Source: Mycobacteriales bacterium (GTDB lineage: Bacteria; Actinomycetota; Actinomycetes; DATLTS01). From it: DNA of 53,151 bases. Below are positions 8,161-16,982 of this stretch, piece after piece (the first letter of the stretch is position 1; each line of letters opens with the position of its first letter). Below the pieces are notes generated by a model. The model made no database searches. It had not been told where the DNA came from and saw nothing but the letters and a program-made list of their open reading frames with translations. The position numbers were made by a program, and so were the translations under genes. Location: NCBI GenBank assembly GCA_035533475.1, contig DATLTS010000022.1:1-53151 (forward strand), in the 5' to 3' direction.

Positions 8161-10203
8161 GTGGCAGGCAGTCCCACCGGCCCGGAGCGGGCGAGCGACG
8201 GGCTGGCCGGGGTGGGCGTCGTCGTCGTCGCGTACGCCTCGGCCGCCACGCTGCCGGCCTGCCTGCGGGCGTTGCCGGTCGGCCGGTTGCACGGTGTCGT
8301 CGTCGTCGACAACGCCTCCCCCGACGACACCGCCGCGGCCGTCGCCGGGTGCGGCGGGGTGCGGGTCGTGCGGCTGGCCCGCAACGTCGGCTTCGGCGCC
8401 GGCGCGATGGCCGGCGCGGCGGCGCTGCCGGACGCCCGGCTGCTGTGCTTGCTCAACCCGGACGCCCGGATCGACGCCGCCAACCTCGAAGCGCTGGTGC
8501 GCTACCTCGACCGGCGCGACGGCACCGGGCTGGTCGCGCCCCGCCTGTTCGCCCCGGACGGGACCCCCCTGACCTCCTCCGGCGAGCGGGCCACGCTGGC
8601 CAGCGAGCTGCGTTACGCGCTGCCGCGCCGGCTGGCCCGGTTCACCCCGGACCGCCGCCACCCGCCGGGGCGGGCCGCCTCCGGTCCGGTCGGCTACGTC
8701 GAGGGGGCGTGCCTGCTCGTCCGGGCCGACGCGTTCCGCGCGGTCGGCGGCTTCGACCCGGGGTTCTTCCTGTTCTTCGAGGAGCTCGACCTGGCCGAGC
8801 GGCTGCGCGCGGCCGGGCACGGCGTCGAGCTGTGCGCCGGCGCCCGGGCGGTGCATTCGGAAGGCGCCAGCCGGGCGGCCCTGCCCGGCGCCGGTCGGGT
8901 GCACTACGTCGCCTCCACCGTCCGCTATCTGCGCCGGCACCGGGGACGGCCCGCCGCGCTCGCCTACCGGCGCATCGCCGGCGGCTGGTGGTATCTCGCC
9001 GGGCTGACCGGTCGGCTCGACCGGGCGGAGACCCGGGCCTGGCGGGCGGCGCTGCACCTCGCGCCCCCCGCCCCGGCCCGCCCTGGTCACCCCCGGGTGC
9101 TGCTCGTCGCCGTCGAAGCACCCTGGCCGGCCCGGACCGGAGCCCAGCGCCGGCTCGGCGCCCTCAGCCGCCAGCTCGCCGGACGCGCCGACCTGGCGGT
9201 GCTCGCCGCGGTGCGCGACCCCGCCGCGCTGGACCCGCCGGGCGGATTCCCGGTGTGGGCGGTCCGCCGCTCGCCGAGCCGCTGGCGCTCCGCGCTGGCG
9301 ATCGCCGCGGCGCTGCCGGGGCGCCGGCCGCTGTTCGCCGGGTTCTACCGGCGACGCAACGTGCGGACCGCGCTGCGCCGGGCCCTGGCGCTGCACCAGC
9401 CGCGGGTCGTGCTCACCCACGAGATCGGCGGCACCGCGGTGTGCCGCGGCGTGGTCGGACCGGCAATGACCGTGCTCGACCTGCACAACGCCGAGCACGA
9501 CCTGTTCGCCGACCTGCCCGGCCTGCGCTGGCGGGTCGACGCCGGGCGGCTGCGCGGCTGGGCCCGCCGCGAGCTGCCCGGCTACGCCGCCGCGGCGGTG
9601 GTCTCCGCGGCCGACGCGGACAGCTACCGCCGGCTCGCCCCGGCCGCCCGGCTGGTGCTCGCGCCGAACGGCGCCGACCTGCCGGAGCGCGCGCGACCGG
9701 ACCCGGGGGGCGCCCGGCTGCTGCTCCTCGGGGATCTCGGCTACCCGCCGAACGCGGAGGGGCTCGCCTGGCTGCTGCGTAACGTGGTCCCGCTGCTCCG
9801 CCAGCCGGTGACGATCCGCCACGTCGGCGGCGGCAAGCCGCCGCCCGGTTCGGGTGTCGAGGCGGCCGGTGTCGTCGACGACCTCACCCCGGAGTGGGCG
9901 CAGGCGGCGATGCTGCTGGTGCCGCTGCGCACCGGGGGCGGCACCCGGCTCAAGGTGCTCGAGGCGTTCGCGGCCGGCGTGCCGGTGGTCTCGACGAGCG
10001 TCGGCGTCGCCGGGCTCGACGGCGCGGCGGCCAGGGTGGCCGACGAGCCGGCCGCTTTCGCCGCGGCCGTCGACGCCCTGCTCGACGAGCCGGGGACCCG
10101 GGCGGCGCTCGCCGACGCCGGCCGCCGGCTGGTCGAAGACCGCTACACCTGGGACCGGACGCTGCGCCCGCTGGTCGACACCGTCACCGATCTCGCCCGC
10201 TGA
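8161..10203 (+). CDS. bifunctional glycosyltransferase, GT2 domain fused to GT4 domain
   Basis: A 680-residue fusion. Residues about 15-240 form a GT2 (GT-A fold) domain of rhamnosyltransferase type: VVVDNASPDDT, then LLCLLNPDARI (DxD-like metal site) and FFLFFEELDLAERLR. Residues about 315-680 form a GT4 (GT-B) domain with RTGAQRRLGAL, LDLHNAEHDLF, LLLGDLGYPPNAEG and PLRTGGGTRLKVLEAFAAG. Its partner is presumably the same growing lipid-linked glycan, with two consecutive sugars added by one polypeptide. The GTG start follows GCGGAGA. The last 20 bp overlap the 3' end of a convergent glycosyltransferase gene. The GT4 half is clearly related to the enzyme at 5588-6718, suggesting duplication and fusion. 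Confidence 0.85.
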   Translation: MAGSPTGPERASDGLAGVGVVVVAYASAATLPACLRALPVGRLHGVVVVDNASPDDTAAAVAGCGGVRVVRLARNVGFGAGAMAGAAALPDARLLCLLNPDARIDAANLEALVRYLDRRDGTGLVAPRLFAPDGTPLTSSGERATLASELRYALPRRLARFTPDRRHPPGRAASGPVGYVEGACLLVRADAFRAVGGFDPGFFLFFEELDLAERLRAAGHGVELCAGARAVHSEGASRAALPGAGRVHYVASTVRYLRRHRGRPAALAYRRIAGGWWYLAGLTGRLDRAETRAWRAALHLAPPAPARPGHPRVLLVAVEAPWPARTGAQRRLGALSRQLAGRADLAVLAAVRDPAALDPPGGFPVWAVRRSPSRWRSALAIAAALPGRRPLFAGFYRRRNVRTALRRALALHQPRVVLTHEIGGTAVCRGVVGPAMTVLDLHNAEHDLFADLPGLRWRVDAGRLRGWARRELPGYAAAAVVSAADADSYRRLAPAARLVLAPNGADLPERARPDPGGARLLLLGDLGYPPNAEGLAWLLRNVVPLLRQPVTIRHVGGGKPPPGSGVEAAGVVDDLTPEWAQAAMLLVPLRTGGGTRLKVLEAFAAGVPVVSTSVGVAGLDGAAARVADEPAAFAAAVDALLDEPGTRAALADAGRRLVEDRYTWDRTLRPLVDTVTDLAR

Positions 10204-11155
10204 GCGCCGCGGTCAGCGCCGCGAGCTCCCCCGGCCAGGCAGCCAGACGTTCGGCGTGCAGCGCGGCCATCGCCGCGGACAGCTCCGCCGGCCGGCGAAG
10301 CGCCTCGGTGACCGCGGCGGCGATCCCGGCGCCGTCGGCGGTGGTGTAGACGGCGGCCGGCCCGAAGAAGTCGCGGAGCACCGCGGTGTCGCTGGTCACC
10401 AGCGGCCGGTGGCAGTCCAGCGCCTCGTAGCCGCCGCGCTGCATGGTGAGTTCCCGGGTGGTCAGGGCGACGACGACGTCGGCGCCGGCGATCTGCGCCA
10501 GGTAGTCGGGCTCGGCGAGCCAGCCGGTGAGCTCGACCAGGCCGGCGAGGGCGTCCCGCGCGGCCGGGGGCGGGGCGCCGGTGACCAGGATCCGGATCCC
10601 GTCGAGCCGCCGGGCGGCGTCGGCGAGCGCGGCGACCGGCTCGTCGTTGTTCCAGCCGGCGGCGACCACGACGGTGGGCCGGGCGTGCGCGCGCCCCGCC
10701 GGGGTCGCGGCGAGCGGCGGGTCGTGCACGGCCGACACCCGGATGCCCTGGGCCCGCAGGTGCTCGGCGAGCCGCTCGGTGGTGACCACGGTGAGCCGGG
10801 CCCGGCGGGCGACGGCCCGGACCGCCGGCCACGACCAGGTCCACTTCGGGTCGTTGACCGCCCCGGTGTGCAGGTCGAGGACCAGCGGGATCCCCCGGCG
10901 CCGGGCCAGCAGCCAGCCGGTGACCGCCGCCGGGGTCGGCGGCACCATGACGATGAGGCTGGCGGGTGCCGACCGGCGGACCGCCCGCCAGGTACGCCAG
11001 GTCGAGCGCAGGTAGCGCAGCGGGGAGCTGACCGGGCGCAGGATCGCGTCGGCGACGAACAGGATCTCGGCGTCGAGGGCGGCGGCCAGGGCGGTGCTGC
11101 GCGCGTGGCCGCGGGTCCAGCACACGAACAGCGGCCGGCCGGCCGGGCCGGGCAT
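10184..11155 (-). CDS. glycosyltransferase, GT4/GT-B type
   Basis: A 323-residue protein with a short GT-B layout. An N-terminal Rossmann-like region (LFVCWTRGHARSTALAAAL) is followed by a membrane-associated acceptor segment (VMVPPTPAAVTGWLLARRRG) and LVLDLHTGAV. The C-terminal domain has VVAAGWNNDEPVAALADA and a TMQRGGYEALDCHRPLV stretch where the E corresponds to the donor-binding glutamate. Its ATG overlaps the stop codon of the upstream WecG/TagA-type gene by one base (TGATG), so the pair is translationally coupled. The 3' end overlaps the convergent GT2-GT4 gene by 20 bp. Substrates are unknown. Confidence 0.8.
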   Translation of the reverse strand: MPGPAGRPLFVCWTRGHARSTALAAALDAEILFVADAILRPVSSPLRYLRSTWRTWRAVRRSAPASLIVMVPPTPAAVTGWLLARRRGIPLVLDLHTGAVNDPKWTWSWPAVRAVARRARLTVVTTERLAEHLRAQGIRVSAVHDPPLAATPAGRAHARPTVVVAAGWNNDEPVAALADAARRLDGIRILVTGAPPPAARDALAGLVELTGWLAEPDYLAQIAGADVVVALTTRELTMQRGGYEALDCHRPLVTSDTAVLRDFFGPAAVYTTADGAGIAAAVTEALRRPAELSAAMAALHAERLAAWPGELAALTAALSGRDR

Positions 11156-11961
11156 CAGCCGGTGCGGCGACGGACCAGGACCTCGCGGGCGGCCAGGGCG
11201 ACGAACCGCGGGTTGCCGACCAGGTATCGGCCGGCCATCCGGCGCGGCTCCTGCCACAGCCGGTAGCTCCATTCCAGCCCGGCGCGTTGCATCCACACCG
11301 GGGCCCGGCGCCGCACCCCGGAGAGCACGTCGAAGGACCCGCCGACCCCAACGATGAGCGGCGCGCCGAGCGCCTCCCGCTGGCGGACGGCGAACAGCTC
11401 CTTGGTCGGGCTCGGCATGCCGAGGAACACGACGGTGGGCTCGGTCGCCGCGATCTCGGCGACCACGTCGTCGGCGTCGGCCGGCGCGAAGTAGCCGTCC
11501 CGCCAGCCGGCGACCCGCAACGCCGGGTGCCGGGCGGTCACGGTCTCGGCCAGTTGGTCCACGATGGGGGCGGTGCCGCCGAGGAAGTACACCGACCAGC
11601 CGGCGGTCTCGGCGTGGCCGAGCAGCGCCGACATGATGTCGATCCCGGCCACCCGACCGGGCACGTCGAGGCCGAGCCGGCGGGCCGTCCACACGCACGA
11701 CATCCCGTCCAGGCTGCACATCGTCGCGGCCTTCAGCGCGGCCCGCAGCTCGGTGTCCTCGCGAATCATGAGCACGGTGTGCGCGTTGAGCCCGAGGTGC
11801 ACATGCGAGCCGCCGGAGCGGACCAGCGTGTCGAGCCGGTCCAGCGTGTCCGGCAGGTCGAGCAGGTCAAGCGGCACGTCGAACAGCTGCGGCCGGCCGT
11901 CGAGGGTGGCGACGGCCGGGGTGACGATCGGGGAGGCGCTGACCGCTACGTAGCTCGCCAT
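11155..11961 (-). CDS. WecG/TagA/CpsF-family glycosyltransferase (GT26)
   Basis: A 268-residue member of the family that adds N-acetylmannosamine or its uronic acid (TagA, WecG), or glucose-type residues, to a lipid-linked acceptor. Diagnostic stretches are HLGLNAHTVLM, CSLDGMSCVWTARRLG (active-site aspartate loop), YFLGGTAPIVDQL, VVFLGMPSPTKELF and VGVGGSFDVLSGVRRRAP. The C terminus (ARMAGRYL-like region with basic residues) is the usual membrane-contact tail. GGAGGTGGG precedes the ATG. It diverges from the UDP-GlcNAc 2-epimerase gene, which makes UDP-ManNAc; the pairing supports a ManNAc transferase, though that is inference from context. Confidence 0.9.
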   Translation of the reverse strand: MASYVAVSASPIVTPAVATLDGRPQLFDVPLDLLDLPDTLDRLDTLVRSGGSHVHLGLNAHTVLMIREDTELRAALKAATMCSLDGMSCVWTARRLGLDVPGRVAGIDIMSALLGHAETAGWSVYFLGGTAPIVDQLAETVTARHPALRVAGWRDGYFAPADADDVVAEIAATEPTVVFLGMPSPTKELFAVRQREALGAPLIVGVGGSFDVLSGVRRRAPVWMQRAGLEWSYRLWQEPRRMAGRYLVGNPRFVALAAREVLVRRRTG

Positions 11962-12120
11962 CCCACCTCCGCGGCGCCGTCCACAGTCGCCCCTCGTGTT
12001 CCCGAGACATCCGTAAGCTTCTCGCGTTTACGCTGTGTACGCGCGCCCGCCATGCGGATCCAGCCTAGCCTCCCGTCCGAACCGGACGGGATCGGACATT
12101 TCACAACGGAGGGAGCTGCC

Positions 12121-13245
12121 GTGCCGGCCCCCGACGTCGCCGTGGTCTTCGGTACCCGCCCGGAAATCGTCAAACTCGCCGGCATCGTGCGCCGGCTGGG
12201 CTCCCGATCGTGGACGCTGCACACCGGACAGCATTACGACGACGCCCTGGCCGGGACCTTCCTGTCCGACCTGGGTTTCGGGCGACCGTCGGTGACCTTG
12301 GGGATCGGCGGCCTGAGCCGCGGCGCGCAGATCGGCGCCGCCACCGCCGCGCTCGCCGAGCGGCTCGCCGCCGAACGGCCGGGCGCGGTCGTCGTCCAGG
12401 GCGACACGAACTCCACGCTGGCCGGGGCGCTGGCCGCCAACGCGGCCGGGGTTCCGCTGGTGCACGTCGAGGCCGGCCTGCGCAGCTTCGACCGCAGCAT
12501 GCCCGAGGAGCACAACCGGCGGCTCGCGGACCATCTCGCCGACCTGTGCCTCGCCCCGTCGGAGACCGCGGTCGGCAACCTGCTCGCCGAAGGCATCCCC
12601 GCCGAGCGGGTCGTGCTCACCGGCAACACCGTCGTCGAGGTCACCACCGACCTGATGCCGAGCTCGCGGCAACGGGCCGCCCACCTGGACCGGCACGGGC
12701 TGGTCGCCGAGAACTACATCCTCGCGACCTTCCACCGCCCGGAGAACGTCGACGGGCCGACGCTGGAGATCATCCTCGACGAGCTGGCGTCGCTGCCGCT
12801 GCCGGTGGTGCTGCCGCTGCACCCGCGGACCCGGGCCCAGGTGGCCCGCCGCGGGCTGGAGGACCGGCTGCGGGCGCTGCGGGTGCTGGAGCCGCTGCCC
12901 TACCCGACATTTCTCGGCCTGGTCGCCGACGCCGCCCTGCTCGTGTCCGACTCCGGCGGCATCCAGGAGGAGGCCAGCGTGCTCGGGCGACCGGTCGTCG
13001 TCGTCCGCAACGCCACCGAGCGGCCCGAGGTCCTCGGCGGGGTGGCGACCCTCGTGCGAGCCGAGCCGGGCGCGATCGGCGGCGGCGCGCGGGCCATCCT
13101 CGACGACCTCGACGCGACCCTGGCGCGGCTGGCCAAGCTGCCCTGCCCGTACGGCGACGGGACTGCGTCGAAGCGGTCGGTCGAGGCGATCGAGCTGCTG
13201 CTGGAGGGCCGGCTGCCCGCGCCGGCAGCCCCGGCCGCCCGCTAG
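12121..13245 (+). CDS. wecB: UDP-N-acetylglucosamine 2-epimerase (non-hydrolysing)
   Basis: Interconverts UDP-GlcNAc and UDP-ManNAc in the cytoplasm. The 374-residue protein has all family blocks: VVFGTRPEIVKLAG at the N terminus, LHTGQHYD, VVQGDTNST, HVEAGLRSFDRSMPEEHNRR with the catalytic acidic and histidine residues, FHRPENVD and SDSGGIQEEASVLGRP. The GTG at 12121 is preceded by GGAGGGA at good spacing; an ATG at 12052 lacks such a site. It is divergent from the WecG/TagA-type gene and upstream of the APS kinase gene, and probably supplies UDP-ManNAc to the glycan made by this locus. Confidence 0.95.
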   Translation: MPAPDVAVVFGTRPEIVKLAGIVRRLGSRSWTLHTGQHYDDALAGTFLSDLGFGRPSVTLGIGGLSRGAQIGAATAALAERLAAERPGAVVVQGDTNSTLAGALAANAAGVPLVHVEAGLRSFDRSMPEEHNRRLADHLADLCLAPSETAVGNLLAEGIPAERVVLTGNTVVEVTTDLMPSSRQRAAHLDRHGLVAENYILATFHRPENVDGPTLEIILDELASLPLPVVLPLHPRTRAQVARRGLEDRLRALRVLEPLPYPTFLGLVADAALLVSDSGGIQEEASVLGRPVVVVRNATERPEVLGGVATLVRAEPGAIGGGARAILDDLDATLARLAKLPCPYGDGTASKRSVEAIELLLEGRLPAPAAPAAR

Positions 13246-13280
13246 CGTGCTCGCCCGGACCACCCCGGCGAAGGCCACCG

Positions 13281-14549
13281 ATGCCGGCCGCTGAGCGCCC
13301 GACGGTCGGCTGCGACGAGCGGCTCGCGGCGATCGTCGCGCTGCTCGGGGCGCGCGCCTGGGGTCCGATCGACGGTTTCCTCGCCGGACCGGACGTGGCC
13401 GCGGTGTCCGCCGGCTTCCGGCTGCGCGACGGCACGCCCTGCCCGGTGCCACCGACCTGCGAGGTCCCCGGATCACCGGGGATCACCGCCGGGGTCACCA
13501 CCGAGCTGCGGGACGGCGAAGGGCGCCTGCTGGGCACCGTCGAGGTGCGCGCCGTCGAACCGCTGCCCGACGGTCGGGTCCGGATCGCGGGCCCGGTGCG
13601 CGTGCCGGGCGCCGGGCCGCCGGCCGGGCCGGGCGCCGCGCACGTCGTCGTAGTGCCCGAGGACACCGATCCCGCCGCCGCCGCGGCCACCCGGACCGGG
13701 TCGGTCGTGCAGTTCGCCATCGGGCCGGCGCCCCTCGACGACGCCCGGGCGCACCGCCGGCTGGCCACGATCCGCCGGGCCTGCGGACCGGATCGGGTGC
13801 GCGTGCTGCGCACCCCGTGGGCCGGCCGGACCCCGGCCGAGCTCGCCCACCAGGCCCTCGCCGCGCGTTCCGCCGGCGCCACCGAGGTCAGCCTGCCCCC
13901 GCACGCGGTCGCGTTCGTCGGCGAGCTCCTCCCCGACCTGCGGCTGCGACCGGCCCCCGAGCTGGACCGCCGCGGGCCGGCGGAACCGCGCCCCGGGCTC
14001 ACCTTCTTCTTCACCGGACTGTCCGGATCCGGCAAGTCGACCATCGCCCGGGCGCTGGTCGACCGGCTCCTCGACGCCGGGCGGGCGGTCACCCTCCTCG
14101 ACGGCGACGTGGTGCGCACGCACCTGTCGGCCGGCCTGGGCTTCACCCGCGCCGACCGGGAGACCAACATCCGCCGGGTCGGGTTCGTCGCGGCGGAGGT
14201 GACCAAGCACGGGGGGGTCGCGGTCTGCGCACTGATCGCCCCGTACGACGGGCCGCGGCGCTCGGTGCGGGCCATGGTCGAGCGGGAGGGCAGGTTCGTC
14301 CTCGTCCACGTGGCGACCACGCTGGAGGTCTGCGAGCAGCGCGACGTCAAGGGCCTCTACGCCCGGGCCCGCCGCGGCGAGCTCACCGAGTTCACCGGCG
14401 TCTCCGACCCGTTCGAGCCGCCGGCGGACGCGGACGTGGTCGTCGACGCGGGGACCGGGTCGGTCGAGGACGCAGTCGACCGGATCCTCGCCGCGGTGCC
14501 GGTCGGGCGCGGCGACCCGTTTTCGGTACCCGGGCTCGGTACCGTCTGA
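13281..14549 (+). CDS. cysC: adenylylsulfate (APS) kinase with N-terminal ATP-sulfurylase-like domain
   Basis: A 422-residue two-domain protein. Residues about 235-410 are a complete APS kinase, which phosphorylates adenylyl sulfate to PAPS: FTGLSGSGKSTIA (P-loop), DGDVVRTHLSAGLGFTRADR, NIRRVGFVA, and FVLVHVATTLEVCEQRD with KGLYARARRGELTEFTG. Residues about 1-230 resemble a reduced ATP-sulfurylase domain (GPIDGFLAGPD near the start, then a segment with AHRRLATIRRA), but the usual HxxH nucleotide motif is not obvious, so it may be regulatory or structural. Placement in a polysaccharide locus suggests PAPS for sulfation of the glycan; no sulfotransferase is visible here, so this stays a hypothesis. 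Confidence 0.9.
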   Translation: MPAAERPTVGCDERLAAIVALLGARAWGPIDGFLAGPDVAAVSAGFRLRDGTPCPVPPTCEVPGSPGITAGVTTELRDGEGRLLGTVEVRAVEPLPDGRVRIAGPVRVPGAGPPAGPGAAHVVVVPEDTDPAAAAATRTGSVVQFAIGPAPLDDARAHRRLATIRRACGPDRVRVLRTPWAGRTPAELAHQALAARSAGATEVSLPPHAVAFVGELLPDLRLRPAPELDRRGPAEPRPGLTFFFTGLSGSGKSTIARALVDRLLDAGRAVTLLDGDVVRTHLSAGLGFTRADRETNIRRVGFVAAEVTKHGGVAVCALIAPYDGPRRSVRAMVEREGRFVLVHVATTLEVCEQRDVKGLYARARRGELTEFTGVSDPFEPPADADVVVDAGTGSVEDAVDRILAAVPVGRGDPFSVPGLGTV

Positions 14550-14551
14550 CG

Positions 14552-14974
14552 GTGCCCCTCACCGGCCCGCTCGCCGTGCTGGCACTCGTCGGTGCGTCCG
14601 CCCTGGCCGGCTACTCGCTGGAGAACGCCCCGCCGCCGGTCGCGAGCACCCTCGCGGCGGAACCCGTCGTCGTATCGCCCGCCCCGTCGGCCCCGCCGCG
14701 CCCGGTCACGGTGGTCAGCCCCACCGCCACGGCGTCGCCGACGCCGGCGCCCAACCCCGCGGCGCTGGTCGCCCCCTACCGGAAGCTGATCCTCGTTCCC
14801 GGCAGCCGGGGGCCGGCCGTCTCGGTGGTCCAGCACCTGCTCGGCATCCCGGCGACCGGCGTCTTCGACGCCGCGACGGTGACCGCGGTCAAGCAGTTCC
14901 AGGGCAGTCACGGCATCGGGCGAACCGGGAACGTGGGGCCGTACACCTGGACGGCGCTGTCCCAGCTGCGCTAG
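14552..14974 (+). CDS. secreted or membrane-anchored peptidoglycan-binding domain protein
   Basis: About 140 residues. A hydrophobic N terminus (GPLAVLALVGASALAGY) acts as signal or anchor, followed by a low-complexity Pro/Ala/Thr linker and, from about residue 80, a PG_binding_1 domain: LVPGSRGPAVSVVQHLLG, TGVFDAATVTAVKQFQ and GNVGPYTWTAL. The GTG start lies 2 bp after the APS kinase stop. Its stop TAG shares the tetranucleotide CTAG with the convergent sugar-transferase gene. It probably tethers something to the cell wall near the surface glycan. No catalytic domain is present. Confidence 0.85.
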   Translation: MPLTGPLAVLALVGASALAGYSLENAPPPVASTLAAEPVVVSPAPSAPPRPVTVVSPTATASPTPAPNPAALVAPYRKLILVPGSRGPAVSVVQHLLGIPATGVFDAATVTAVKQFQGSHGIGRTGNVGPYTWTALSQLR

Positions 14975-16452
14975 TAGGCGCCGCGACCCCTGAGCACGGC
15001 GAACAGCGTCTTCCACAGGATCAGCACCTCGAGCGCTGGTGACCAGTTCTCCACGTAGTACAGGTCGAGGCGGACGCTGTCCTCCCAGGACAGGTCCGAC
15101 CTTCCCGAGACCTGCCACAGCCCGGTGATCCCGGGTTTCACGAGCAGGCGGCGCCGGACGTCGTCGGCGTAGCGTTCCACCTCGCTGGCCAGCGGCGGCC
15201 GCGGCCCGACCAGGGCCATGTCGCCCTTGACCACGTTCCACAGCTGGGGCAGCTCGTCGATGGAGAACTTGCGGAGCCACCGCCCGAGGGTGGTCACCCG
15301 GGGGTCCTGGCGGATCTTGAACAGCAGCCCGTCGGCGGCCTCGTTTCGGTGTTGGAGGGACTCCAGGTCCGATTCGGCGCCGGCCGACATCGTGCGCAGC
15401 TTGAAGAGGGTGAACGCCGCCCCGTGCTGCCCGACGCGGCGCTGGCGGAACAGCGCCGGGCCGGGGCTCGTCGCCCGGATGCCCAGCGCGAGCAGGCCGA
15501 GCACCGGCGAGCACACCAGAAGAAACAGTCCGGCGGCGACCCGCTCGACGAAACGCGTCGCGGTCGGGATCGGCCCGGAGAAGTCGGGCTCCTCGACGTA
15601 CAGCAGCGGCAGGCCCGCCACCGGGCGGATGCTGATCCGCGGGCCGGCGACGTCGGTGAGCCGGGGGGCGACCACCAGGCTCGTCCCGGATCCTTCGAGC
15701 TGCCAGGACAGCCGGCGCAGCTCGAGGGAGGACACGTGCGGCCCGGCGGTGACCGCCACCGTGTCGGCGTGGACCGCCGCGACGGCGGCCCGCACGTTCG
15801 CCAGCGAACCGACGATCGGAATCCCAAGGCCGTCGAGCAGGTCGGACGCGGCGTCGGGCACGCAGGCCGCCACGATCACGAACCCGGCGTAGGGCTCCCG
15901 CTGGACCTGGCGGTACAGCTCGAGGACGGAGGGCGGATCGCCGACCGCCACGACCCGGTGCACGCACCGGCCGACCGCCCGGTAGCGGTGCAGCACCCGC
16001 CGCGCGAGGTAGCGGTCGAGGAGGAGCAGCAGGACACCCAGCGGTAGCGCGTAGGCCAGGTAGCCGCGGGCGATGTAGAACTTGAGGGCGAACGCGACCC
16101 CGGCGATCAGGGCCACCATCCGCACCGAGGCGTTGATCACCCGCTTGAACTCGACCGACCCGGTCCCGAGGTGGCGCACGTCGTAGGCGCCGCTCAGCGC
16201 CAGCATGGCCACCCACACCGGAGCGAGCGCGCAGGACACCCCGAGGTAGGGGATGCCTTTCACCGAAACGTGAGCCTGCAGCCCGAACCGGGCCCCGATA
16301 GCGACGGCCGCAGCCGCGAGCACCACCAGCAGGTCCGCCGCGACGAGCGCCGCCCGGTACCGACGGCCCCACCGGGACGGTCGGGTGGCCCCGCCCGGCT
16401 CGACGTCGGACGTGGGCCTGCCGCGCGTGGCCACGAACTGTGTCGTCGGCAC
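14971..16452 (-). CDS. exopolysaccharide polyprenyl-phosphate sugar-1-phosphate transferase (WbaP/WcaJ type)
   Basis: The initiating membrane enzyme that transfers a sugar-1-phosphate from a nucleotide sugar to undecaprenyl phosphate. Four or five N-terminal membrane segments (for example AALVAADLLVVLAAAAVAIG) are followed by a CoA-binding-like cytoplasmic domain, then another membrane hairpin (AAGLFLLVCSPVLGLLALGI). The C-terminal catalytic domain has FRQRRVGQHGAAFTLFKLRTM, KFSIDELPQLWNVVKGDMALVGPRP and KPGITGLWQVSGRSDLSW. I prefer the GTG at 16452 because GCAGGG sits at good spacing; GTG 16458 or TTG 16467 would add 2 or 5 residues. It would start assembly of the glycan built by the neighbouring glycosyltransferases. 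Confidence 0.92.
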   Translation of the reverse strand: MPTTQFVATRGRPTSDVEPGGATRPSRWGRRYRAALVAADLLVVLAAAAVAIGARFGLQAHVSVKGIPYLGVSCALAPVWVAMLALSGAYDVRHLGTGSVEFKRVINASVRMVALIAGVAFALKFYIARGYLAYALPLGVLLLLLDRYLARRVLHRYRAVGRCVHRVVAVGDPPSVLELYRQVQREPYAGFVIVAACVPDAASDLLDGLGIPIVGSLANVRAAVAAVHADTVAVTAGPHVSSLELRRLSWQLEGSGTSLVVAPRLTDVAGPRISIRPVAGLPLLYVEEPDFSGPIPTATRFVERVAAGLFLLVCSPVLGLLALGIRATSPGPALFRQRRVGQHGAAFTLFKLRTMSAGAESDLESLQHRNEAADGLLFKIRQDPRVTTLGRWLRKFSIDELPQLWNVVKGDMALVGPRPPLASEVERYADDVRRRLLVKPGITGLWQVSGRSDLSWEDSVRLDLYYVENWSPALEVLILWKTLFAVLRGRGAY

Positions 16453-16570
16453 TGGCACCCTGCCCAACCGCGTGACGTCGGCTTACCCGCAGATCGTACG
16501 GAACGCGGGGCAGGCTGGGAACCGAGGTGAGTCTCCCGGCCACTGCCCCGCGACTCGTAGGCTGCCCACC

Positions 16571-16948
16571 GTGGGCGACGGCGACGAGCACCTCAGCGAC
16601 CGGCTGGCCAACGACCGCACCTACCTGGCGTGGCTGCGGACCGGCATCGCGCTCGCCGGGCTGGGCTTCGTTGTGGCGAAGTTCGGGGTGTTCCTGCGCG
16701 AGTTCGCCCGCACCGGCGTGCCGCACAGCGGTCTTTCCGGGGTGGTCGGGATCCTGCTCGTCGCGGCCGGCGCCGCGCTGATGGTCGTCGGCTATCTGGA
16801 GCATCGCCGGGTCGCCGGGCACATCGACCGCCGCACGGGATCCGCGAACCGGCCGGTTCCCGCGTGGCCGGTGGGGGTCTCGGTCGGCGCGTGCCTCGGT
16901 GCGAGCGCGGTGCTGGTGGTGCTCCTCGCCGTCACCGGCTCAGCGTGA
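16571..16948 (+). CDS. DUF202 (YidH-like) inner membrane protein
   Basis: A 125-residue protein. The N terminus LANDRTYLAWLRTGIALAGLGF is the classic DUF202 start (NxRTxLAWxRT), followed by two further hydrophobic segments (VVGILLVAAGAALMVVGYL and VGVSVGACLGASAVLVVLLAV), giving three membrane helices. The gene is divergent from the sugar-transferase gene. The GTG at 16571 precedes the conserved motif directly. No biochemical role is established for the family. Confidence 0.88.
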   Translation: MGDGDEHLSDRLANDRTYLAWLRTGIALAGLGFVVAKFGVFLREFARTGVPHSGLSGVVGILLVAAGAALMVVGYLEHRRVAGHIDRRTGSANRPVPAWPVGVSVGACLGASAVLVVLLAVTGSA

Positions 16949-16982
16949 GCGCGGCCTCGCCCGAGGAGCCGGAAGCCGATCC

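Noticed and set aside
4462-16452. Antibiotic biosynthesis gene cluster
   Set aside because: Gene content (lipid-linked sugar transferase, WecB, WecG/TagA, Gmd, glycosyltransferases) fits surface polysaccharide; no polyketide or peptide synthetase is present.
14357-16822. Very long minus-strand frame overlapping the sugar transferase
   Set aside because: Arginine/glycine/proline-rich with no domain; the sugar transferase in the neighbouring frame has all family motifs.
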